Part shown: positions 1-4,622 of the stretch, in pieces
Position numbering within the stretch: the stretch's first letter is position 1
Layout: every line of letters starts with the position of its first letter
Source of the DNA: Sporosarcina sp.
GTDB lineage: Bacteria; Bacillota; Bacilli; Bacillales_A; Planococcaceae
Reading direction: 5' to 3'
NCBI GenBank assembly: GCA_029263945.1
Contig: JARIDM010000118.1
Span: 1-5,076 of the forward strand
Length of the DNA: 5,076 nt
Made by a program: the position numbers and the translations under genes
The notes under the pieces: generated by a model
Databases searched by the model: none
What the model saw: only the letters and a program-made list of their open reading frames with translations
What the model was told of the DNA's origin: nothing

Positions 1-1
1 A

Positions 2-733
2 GGAGCTGCCCAATTAGCCTCTAGTGTCTTTTCAGATTTCCTTGGCATTAGTGTTAGTACAGGTATCCTTTTACTCTTATTCAATATTCCTGTTTTTATT
101 CTAGGTTGGTATAAAGTCGGGAAAGGCTTTACCATCTATAGTATTATTTCCGTTATTTTCGTTACGATATTTTTACAACTTTTACCTGTTATTTCTGTTT
201 CTGATGACATTATATTAAATGCCGTTGTCGGTGGTGTCATTGGCGGTGCCGGCGTTGGGATCTCGCTAAAACTAGGGGCATCTACAGGTGGTATGGACAT
301 TGTTGCAATGGTGTTGTCGCGATTACAAGATAAACCGATTGGGACATACTTCTTATTGCTTAATGGCGTCATTATCGTACTTGCAGGTTTTCTGTACGAA
401 CCTGAAAACGCGTTGTATACGATGCTTGCACTTTATATAACGACTGCTGTAATCGATACAATTCATACGCGTCATGAAAAGTTAACAGCAATGATTATTA
501 CGCATAATGCAGATGAATTGCAACAGGCCATTCACAAAAAAATGGTGCGTGGCATTACGATTATGCCTGCGACAGGCGCTTATTCCAAAGAAGAAAAGAA
601 TATGCTATACCTCGTCATTACGCGGTATGAGCTATACGATTTGGAAACAATTATTAATGAAGTAGATCCAAATGCTTTCACAAACATCGTACAAACCGTT
701 GGGATCTTCGGCTTCTTTAGAAGAGACGGTTAA
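2..733 (+). CDS. YitT family membrane protein, 5'-truncated by window edge
   Basis: This is the C-terminal 243 residues of an integral membrane protein of the YitT family (DUF161 membrane part plus C-terminal DUF2179). The reading frame is open from base 2, so the start lies off the window; family members are usually about 280 residues, so roughly 40-50 are missing. Hydrophobic segments are visible around STGILLLLFNIPVFILGW, FTIYSIISVIFVTIFLQLL, the glycine-rich NAVVGGVIGGAGVGISLKLG followed by STGGMDIVA, PIGTYFLLLNGVIIVLAG and ALYTMLALYITTAVIDTI. A soluble DUF2179 domain follows (about residues 157-243) and ends in TVGIFGFFRRDG. The family is widespread in Bacillota; transport or ligand-linked roles have been suggested, but no firm substrate is known. 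An ATG at 293 is internal, inside the conserved GGMDIV motif, and is not the true start. The gene ends 87 nt before a strong terminator. Family assignment is confident; which paralogue it is remains unclear. Confidence 0.93.
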   Translation, partial: GAAQLASSVFSDFLGISVSTGILLLLFNIPVFILGWYKVGKGFTIYSIISVIFVTIFLQLLPVISVSDDIILNAVVGGVIGGAGVGISLKLGASTGGMDIVAMVLSRLQDKPIGTYFLLLNGVIIVLAGFLYEPENALYTMLALYITTAVIDTIHTRHEKLTAMIITHNADELQQAIHKKMVRGITIMPATGAYSKEEKNMLYLVITRYELYDLETIINEVDPNAFTNIVQTVGIFGFFRRDG

Positions 734-820
734 CCGAGTAAAGAAACTTTCTATAAAGGTTCGAATCCAAAATATGAAGCGCCTGACTTCTTAACTGAAT
801 ACAGCCGATTCAACAACGAA
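734..820 (+). other. Gap between YitT stop and its terminator, still open in frame
   Basis: The 87 nt after the YitT TAA stop stay open in the same frame and read like ordinary protein (for example KETFYKGSNPKYEAPDFLTE). The frame then runs through the terminator hairpin and stays open to 1058. No start codon with a ribosome site precedes it. It may be a decayed C-terminal tail or a plain 3' untranslated region. The stretch also holds GGTTCGAATCC at 758-768, which resembles a tRNA T-loop, but no tRNA can be built around it. Confidence 0.35.
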
Positions 821-855
821 GAGACGATAACCGCAGTGGTTATCGTCTCTTTTTT
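821..855 (+). terminator. Rho-independent terminator after the YitT gene
   Basis: A perfect 12-bp stem (GAGACGATAACC at 821-832 with GGTTATCGTCTC at 838-849) encloses a 5-nt loop, GCAGT. Six T residues follow at 850-855. It ends the YitT transcript. Read on the minus strand the same stem is followed by TTCGTTGTT, a weaker U tract, so it may also act as the convergent terminator for the lipoprotein gene, whose stop is about 75 nt away and which has no other hairpin behind it. Confidence 0.93.
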
Positions 856-928
856 ATATTATTTCTTCTTAAAACGCGCTTCATTTTTCATCGGATTCAC
901 TTTTCTAACGAATGGTTTCAAACTCAAG

Positions 929-1687
929 TTATTTTTCGGTCACAAAGTCAATAAGTGGCAATGGGTTTGCCATGACGACCTCGTACAAAACATTGCCCTC
1001 TTGCCATGTAACACTATTTGCTTCTACGGGATTATCGGCTTGTTCATTTGCGGTCAATAATATTGAGCCATTTTCATGAGGTATCGGAAGCAACTGAGTC
1101 TCAAGACGCTCTACAATTTGTTTTGCAAAATCAACGCCGATATCTTTCTCGCCCTCACTTATAGACGAGCGAACGGTAACCGACCATCGCCCTTCATGAA
1201 ATGTCGTATATGTACTGCCTGCGGCTCCTTCTTGATAGCCTATCACCCCGTACCCTAAATCTACCTTAGGCATTCCTTCTTGAATTGGTTGATAATTCAC
1301 CGCTCGATTTGCTTCTTGTTCAAGTTCAAAAAGCGTTCCCGATAGAATGGCGAACGGTTCAAGTTCTTCTAACTGTGGATCATTCACCTGGATTGGCGAT
1401 TCAGTTTCAAATAGTTTTACTTCGTAGTTTGTCTCTTCTCCGTGAGTGAGCGCTGTTAAATACATCCCTTCACTCACAGGTATACCAGGTGGCAAGATTA
1501 ATTCAACAGGTGATGCATGTTGTATTTTTATCTCGTCAACGACTTCCTCAACTGTCTGTTTAACTCCAGGTATTTCTTCTTCGAGCGTATCTGTGGAAAG
1601 TGACACGGACCGCCTCACTTCTTCATCGGTGGCACACGCCTGTAAAAGAGTGATACAAACCATTGCTACCATCATTCGTTTCACCAA
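929..1687 (-). CDS. Putative lipoprotein of unknown function
   Basis: The product is 252 residues, probably exported and anchored on the outer face of the cytoplasmic membrane. The N-terminus has a short basic start (VKR), a hydrophobic core (MMVAMVCITLL) and a lipobox LLQAC with Cys18 as the predicted lipidated residue. An acidic stretch follows (about residues 20-55: TDEE, DTLEEE, VEEVVDE), like a linker holding the folded part off the membrane. The remainder is soluble; near the end it contains SVTWQEGNVLYEV, a pattern loosely reminiscent of Gram-positive lipoproteins with DUF4367-like domains, but I cannot assign a family. The start is TTG at 1687, chosen because GGAAGG lies 7 nt upstream; the next codon, GTG (1684), is a possible alternative. 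The gene is convergent with YitT and separated from the upstream methyltransferase gene by that gene's terminator, so it probably has its own promoter between 1700 and 1780. No convincing -35/-10 pair was found there; TTCAAA and TAACAT, 16 nt apart, is the best candidate. Confidence 0.85.
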   Translation of the reverse strand: MVKRMMVAMVCITLLQACATDEEVRRSVSLSTDTLEEEIPGVKQTVEEVVDEIKIQHASPVELILPPGIPVSEGMYLTALTHGEETNYEVKLFETESPIQVNDPQLEELEPFAILSGTLFELEQEANRAVNYQPIQEGMPKVDLGYGVIGYQEGAAGSTYTTFHEGRWSVTVRSSISEGEKDIGVDFAKQIVERLETQLLPIPHENGSILLTANEQADNPVEANSVTWQEGNVLYEVVMANPLPLIDFVTEK

Positions 1688-1694
1688 TTATCAT

Positions 1695-1700
1695 CCTTCC
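1695..1700 (-). promoter_or_regulatory. Ribosome binding site deciding a TTG start
   Basis: GGAAGG on the minus strand sits 7 nt before the TTG codon at 1687 and 10 nt before the following GTG. The closer spacing favours TTG as the start of the lipoprotein. An ATG at 1694 touches this site but is in another frame and cannot be the start. Confidence 0.6.
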
Positions 1701-1780
1701 TACCCTACAGTTGCCGTTTTCTTTACAATTCCCTTTTGAATGTATGTTACACATCATTTCAGTAATTTGAAGGATAGAGA

Positions 1781-1831
1781 TAAAAAATGGCTGTTCCAAA
1801 AGAACATTACATGTCTTCTGAAACAGCCATT
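1781..1831 (-). terminator. Rho-independent terminator after the rRNA methyltransferase gene
   Basis: Read on the minus strand, AATGGCTGTT (1831-1822) pairs perfectly with AACAGCCATT (1795-1786). The inner sequence is partly paired (ACAT with ATGT around a GTA loop), making a long hairpin. An A-run on the plus strand at 1782-1787 gives the U tail. It begins 3 nt after the TAG stop of the methyltransferase gene and separates it from the lipoprotein gene. Confidence 0.88.
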
Positions 1832-1834
1832 ATG

Positions 1835-3031
1835 CTATTTAGTTTTTTGTAAAATAACCACTTTTAAGTAGTTAAATTCCTGGAAATCCCGATTTGTTCT
1901 AAAGTCTTTTGGAAGTGATGATTCTTCAAGAATTTTATATTTCGAACCTGCATCATTAAATGCGGTCTCAATAAATGTCTTGAATTTCTTCATCCCAAAA
2001 CTTGCGTTGTTTGTAGAAGCGACGATAATTCCGTTTGTCTCAGTAATCGCTATCGCATCCATTAACAATGCTGGGTAATCTTTCGCCGTGCTAAAAGTAT
2101 ATTTTTTTGAACGGGCAAAACTTGGTGGATCTAAAATCACCAAATCGAATTTCAACGCATGACGTTTTGCATAGCGGAAATAATCGAATACATCCATCAC
2201 TCGGATTTCTTGCTGTTCATAGTCAATCCCATTCACACTAAATTGCTCAATGGTTTTCGGTAAACTACGACTTGCTAAATCGACGTTTGTCGTCTTCACC
2301 GCACCGCCAAGAGACGCGGCTACAGAAAATGCACCCGTATAAGAGAAAGTATTCAAGACATGCTTACCTTCCGCATAATTGTCGCGAATCGATTCACGCA
2401 CATCACGCTGGTCGAGGAAAATCCCGGTCATTGCACCATCATTTAAGTCTATCGCAAAGTTCATCCCGTTTTCTTTTACGATAATTGGGAAATCGCCTTG
2501 CGCTCCTTGAACAAAATCATCTTGATCGATATATTGTCCTTTCGTGTCAAAGCGTTTCTTCTCATAAATGCCTTTATATGTGACCAGTTTGTCAAGCACA
2601 CCATACACATGATGCTTGAGTTTATAAATGCCTTCACTGTACCAACTTACCATATAAAAACCATCGAAATAGTCAATCGTCAAACCACCGATGCCATCGC
2701 CTTCTCCGTTAAATACCCGGTAAGCATTCGTCTCTTCATCTTCGAAAAAAGTTGCTCTTCTTTCAATTGCCCGTGAAATTTTAGACTCGAAAAAATTAAA
2801 ATCAATTGGCTCGTCTGCATTCTTTGTCAGCACCCAACCGATGCCCTTATTTTGTACACCGTAATAACCTTTCGCAACGAACTTTCTATTGCGATCGATT
2901 AGATGAATAATGCTGCCCTCTTCTTTTAAAACGTCCAAATTTAAAACGGCTTCTTTCAAAATTAAAGGGTAGCCCTTTTTTATATCGGCAATATTTTGCG
3001 CATTCACTTGTAGCTCTATTGTTTTTGTCAT
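1835..3031 (-). CDS. Class I SAM-dependent rRNA methyltransferase (COG1092, RlmK/RlmI family)
   Basis: This is a 398-residue predicted 23S rRNA methyltransferase, cytosolic, with the usual family length (E. coli RlmI and B. subtilis YwbD are about 395). The N-terminal 70 or so residues form a PUA-like RNA-binding part (KKGYPLILKEAV, KFVAKGYYG). The family central motif GEGDGIGGLTIDYFDG is at about 109-124 and FLDQRDVR at 205-212. The Rossmann domain has SAM motif I LNTFSYTGAFS (about 226-236), the acidic ribose-binding D251 (NVDLASRS), motif IV DPPSFARSKK (301-310), STNNASFGMKKF (339-350) and the C-terminal SLPKDFRTNRDF (372-383). No cysteine occurs anywhere, which argues against an m5C mechanism. 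DPPSFARSKK and STNNASFGM resemble the RlmK half of E. coli RlmKL, which makes m7G. I chose ATG 3031 because GGA lies 7 nt upstream; ATG 3043 adds four residues (MDEN), but its AAGGGA abuts the codon. The gene follows a terminator and a plausible promoter, so it is probably monocistronic. Confidence 0.92.
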   Translation of the reverse strand: MTKTIELQVNAQNIADIKKGYPLILKEAVLNLDVLKEEGSIIHLIDRNRKFVAKGYYGVQNKGIGWVLTKNADEPIDFNFFESKISRAIERRATFFEDEETNAYRVFNGEGDGIGGLTIDYFDGFYMVSWYSEGIYKLKHHVYGVLDKLVTYKGIYEKKRFDTKGQYIDQDDFVQGAQGDFPIIVKENGMNFAIDLNDGAMTGIFLDQRDVRESIRDNYAEGKHVLNTFSYTGAFSVAASLGGAVKTTNVDLASRSLPKTIEQFSVNGIDYEQQEIRVMDVFDYFRYAKRHALKFDLVILDPPSFARSKKYTFSTAKDYPALLMDAIAITETNGIIVASTNNASFGMKKFKTFIETAFNDAGSKYKILEESSLPKDFRTNRDFQEFNYLKVVILQKTK

Positions 3032-3058
3032 GTTTTCATCCATTCCCTTGTTTTTCTT

Positions 3059-3088
3059 ATTATCTCATGTTTTCATTAAAATTGCGAA
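3059..3088 (-). promoter_or_regulatory. Putative sigma-A promoter of the methyltransferase gene
   Basis: On the minus strand, TTCGCA (3088-3083, 4/6 match to TTGACA) and GATAAT (3064-3059, 5/6 match to TATAAT) are separated by 18 nt, about 28 nt before the start codon at 3031. It lies directly behind the terminator of the upstream gene, which is where a separate promoter is needed. Confidence 0.42.
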
Positions 3089-3092
3089 AATG

Positions 3093-3120
3093 AAAAAGCT
3101 CCTCCTTTAAGAGAAGCTTT
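3093..3120 (-). terminator. Rho-independent terminator after the papain-like hydrolase gene
   Basis: Read on the minus strand, AAAGCTTCTC (3120-3111) pairs over 10 bp, with one G-U, with GAGGAGCTTT (3104-3095) around a TTAAAG loop. Further U residues follow (TT, then CATTTT). It begins 4 nt after the hydrolase TAA stop. Confidence 0.85.
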
Positions 3121-3124
3121 AAGC

Positions 3125-3721
3125 TTAGGCCATTTTTCCAAACGGAAGATGCCGCCACATACTTAATCGTTCTACAATATCAGCTTCTTCTTCCCGTACA
3201 TTCTTAACATAAATTTGTAAATCTCCCTCATAAACCGTATGCATACAAGTTAACTGAGTAAAATGATGAGGCTGTACAAAGTTCGGGGTCACATTAAATA
3301 CGTCAATCCCACTTTCATTAAGCAGGGTTGCTACAAATTGGGAACAAAAATAAGCATGATGGCGTTCTAAATTTTTATTAAGTGCAACTGCAAACAGGCC
3401 TATGAAATTATATCGATATTGTTCTTTGTTTGCTTCAATGTGTCGAACGCGATTTTGCATACGCTCATAAACGTCATCACTTACGACATAGCTGAAAATT
3501 GCACAGCTAGCGTCTTTGAAAATACCACCCGTTGCATTTTCTTTTACAAAGCCACCTACAAATGGATTGTGACGCTGCTTTCTTCCAAAGCTATACATCT
3601 CAGTTAATGCTTCATCAAAAGCGATTGATGCATGATTTAAGTCCTCACGCGTATACATACCAATGGCTTTTGACAATAGCGTCCCTGTATCCGTTAAAAC
3701 AATATAGATTGTTTTACTCAT
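3125..3721 (-). CDS. Permuted papain-like amidase/hydrolase (YiiX/YycO-type, NlpC/P60 superfamily)
   Basis: The product is 198 residues. The order of the catalytic motifs is that of the permuted papain fold: histidine first (NHASIAFD, His30) and cysteine later (AYFCSQFVATLL, Cys126). The catalytic Cys sits at the start of a hydrophobic helix, as in YiiX, YycO and LRAT-like members. In between are MYSFGRK (about 42-48), the strand following the His motif, and YNFIGLFAVAL (104-114), typical of the helix leading to the Cys motif. The family cleaves or transfers acyl or amide bonds in lipids or peptidoglycan; the substrate here is unknown. No signal peptide or lipobox is visible, so it appears cytosolic. 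The start is ATG 3721 with a strong GGGGGAAG at 3732-3725, 3 nt upstream. A 9-bp hairpin lies in its leader at 3744-3767. It has its own terminator and is not obviously co-transcribed with the methyltransferase. Confidence 0.85.
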   Translation of the reverse strand: MSKTIYIVLTDTGTLLSKAIGMYTREDLNHASIAFDEALTEMYSFGRKQRHNPFVGGFVKENATGGIFKDASCAIFSYVVSDDVYERMQNRVRHIEANKEQYRYNFIGLFAVALNKNLERHHAYFCSQFVATLLNESGIDVFNVTPNFVQPHHFTQLTCMHTVYEGDLQIYVKNVREEEADIVERLSMWRHLPFGKMA

Positions 3722-3743
3722 ACACTTCCCCCACTTTCCCGAT

Positions 3744-3767
3744 CAGAGAAGCTTTGATGCTTCTTTG
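3744..3767 (-). promoter_or_regulatory. Leader hairpin upstream of the hydrolase gene
   Basis: CAGAGAAGC (3744-3752) pairs with GCTTCTTTG (3759-3767) over 9 bp, with one mismatch-tolerant G-T position, around a 6-nt loop. There is no U run after it on either strand, so it is not a convincing terminator. In the minus-strand transcript it would sit 12 nt upstream of the GGGGGAAG ribosome site and might affect stability or translation. Confidence 0.4.
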
Positions 3768-3856
3768 TATATTCACTTCATTATGCGCTTACTCACTTCA
3801 AAAGAATAGTGTCTTTAGCTTGAGTTCCCACCAGTCTTAAGGCTTATTTCCTTGTA

Positions 3857-3866
3857 CTTCTAGAAG
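3857..3866. repeat. Perfect 10-bp palindrome
   Basis: CTTCTAGAAG is a perfect palindrome with no spacer. It lies 15 nt to the left of the next palindrome in a small cluster. A binding site is possible; no regulator is recognised. Confidence 0.35.
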
Positions 3867-3881
3867 ATTTATATTTGTCTA

Positions 3882-3896
3882 GTATAACCATTATAC
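3882..3896. repeat. 15-bp inverted repeat overlapping a consensus -10
   Basis: GTATAA, CCA, TTATAC: perfect 6-bp arms around 3 nt. On the minus strand it contains TATAAT (3895-3890), a consensus -10 oriented toward the hydrolase gene, so a protein bound here would cover that element. Operator function is inference. Confidence 0.4.
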
Positions 3897-3911
3897 GTCT
3901 GAATAGGGGGT

Positions 3912-3926
3912 AAAGTTTCAAACTTT
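3912..3926. repeat. 15-bp inverted repeat AAAGTTT-C-AAACTTT
   Basis: Perfect 7-bp arms lie around a single base. Its centre is 30 bp from the centre of the palindrome at 3882-3896, close to three helical turns. On the minus strand it contains TTGAAA, the best -35-like element upstream of the TATAAT at 3895-3890, though their 20-nt spacing is longer than usual. Confidence 0.4.
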
Positions 3927-4101
3927 GGAATACTTCGGATTCAGAACTAATCTAGGGGAATGGGTTTGTGCTTCACGTATCTGAAGTAGTAGCTTTTTTC
4001 CATGTATCCATCAATTTATCAATCTTGTTTTATTACACCGCCAGCGCAACATATAGTTGAGTTTCTGTATCTAGTAGATTGTCATTATGAAAGTAACTTC
4101 T

Positions 4102-4116
4102 TTAAAATGATTTTAA
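4102..4116. repeat. 15-bp AT palindrome over the orphan gene stop codon
   Basis: TTAAAAT, G, ATTTTAA: a perfect inverted repeat overlapping the TAA stop at 4115-4113. It is too AT-rich and tight to be a strong terminator, and no other terminator is visible behind the orphan gene. Confidence 0.35.
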
Positions 4117-4565
4117 GATAAAAAGAGGTGAAAGTCCTCGTCCGTAAATTTACGATTTATTTCTTCATTTTCAAAAAATTCTTCAGATTTTTTATCGAGT
4201 AAATATAAGTAATAAACATATTGGTATAGAGTCCTGTAAGTTTCATGATTTTCCAATACCATTGACGCAAAAATCTCCTTACAATTCTCTCCGAAAAACT
4301 TGACTCTACTTTCATTCTCATTGATAACGTCTAAATAAATACTATGTTCTTTTATTTCTCCAGTAAGGCTATAGTAATTACTATCAATATTCAATCTTGA
4401 TAAAGCCCTTATTAAATTTTCTAGTGTAAAGTAAGGTTCATCTATATTTAAATCTTCATTTTCCAACTCGAAAATTTGAACATTTGCATTCACAAGAGTA
4501 CCATTCCTATCCTTCACTGTGAAATCCGTATAGTATTGAATCCCTTTCCTTTTCTGCCAAATCAA
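4113..4565 (-). CDS. Orphan protein of unknown function next to the CRISPR trailer end
   Basis: The product is 150 residues, acidic, with no family I recognise. It has no signal peptide or clear membrane span; the C-terminal half looks helical (TYRTLYQYVYYLYLLDKKSEEFFENEE) and the N-terminal part mixed strand (KGIQYYTDFTVKDRNGTLVN). It is visibly more AT-rich than the neighbouring genes, which suggests acquisition. The start given is TTG 4565, with GGAG 10 nt upstream. The frame stays open and protein-like for 12 further codons, to a TAA at 4601-4599, without an ATG. An ATG at 4606 lies in another frame and would join if the T-run at 4594-4591 had one more T, giving about 164 residues beginning MLKKFLNKVWRSCALIWQ. 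So the gene may be 5'-damaged. It is on the transcribed strand of the CRISPR array, 57 bp from the last repeat, with no clear promoter of its own. A phage-defence or immunity role is only a guess from position. Confidence 0.6.
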   Translation of the reverse strand: MIWQKRKGIQYYTDFTVKDRNGTLVNANVQIFELENEDLNIDEPYFTLENLIRALSRLNIDSNYYSLTGEIKEHSIYLDVINENESRVKFFGENCKEIFASMVLENHETYRTLYQYVYYLYLLDKKSEEFFENEEINRKFTDEDFHLFLS

Positions 4566-4622
4566 GGCGCAACTTCTCCAGACTTTATTTAAAATTTCTT
4601 AAGCATTTTATGTACGCTACGG

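Larger units (their letters stand above)
3722..4112. other. 391-nt intergenic region rich in short palindromes
   Basis: No supportable gene is present. The interval between the hydrolase start and the orphan gene stop contains a 9-bp hairpin, a two-copy direct repeat TCACTTCA (3773-3780 and 3793-3800, 20 bp start to start), three perfect palindromes at 3857-3926, and one overlapping the orphan gene stop. A consensus TATAAT reads toward the hydrolase at 3895-3890, but its nearest good -35 (TTGAAA) is 20 nt away. T6 at 3993-3998 follows only a weak 5-bp stem (CTTCA with TGAAG). Short minus-strand peptide frames at 3947-4003 and 4020-4100 lack ribosome sites and have adjacent stops; they could be eroded coding sequence. 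Confidence 0.5.

Noticed and set aside
758..768. GGTTCGAATCC, identical to a typical tRNA T-loop with its inner stem pairs
   Set aside because: The outer T-stem bases do not pair (AAA on both sides), and no acceptor, D or anticodon arm can be placed around it. Not a tRNA; an attachment-site remnant cannot be shown.
836..1060. 74-codon plus-strand frame beginning inside the terminator
   Set aside because: It starts within the hairpin, has no ribosome site and mostly overlaps the lipoprotein gene antisense.
1446..1739. 97-codon plus-strand frame opposite the lipoprotein start
   Set aside because: No ribosome site; its composition reflects the antisense of a well-supported lipoprotein gene.
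2272..2776. Two plus-strand frames opposite the methyltransferase gene
   Set aside because: Both lie entirely antisense to a gene with clear family motifs and have no start signals.
3532..3840. 102-codon plus-strand frame opposite and upstream of the hydrolase gene
   Set aside because: Mostly antisense to the hydrolase, with no Shine-Dalgarno site and no recognisable protein features.
3973..3998. CTTCA/TGAAG stem followed by T6 as a plus-strand terminator
   Set aside because: The stem is only 5 bp, the T run is separated from it by 7 nt, and no plus-strand gene lies upstream to need it.
3947..4003. 18-codon minus-strand frame MEKSYYFRYVKHKPIPLD
   Set aside because: Protein-like but very short and without a convincing ribosome site; kept only as a possible remnant in the intergenic description.
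3840..4112. Possible insertion-sequence remnant because of the palindromes and AT richness
   Set aside because: No terminal inverted repeats, target duplication or transposase fragment could be identified.
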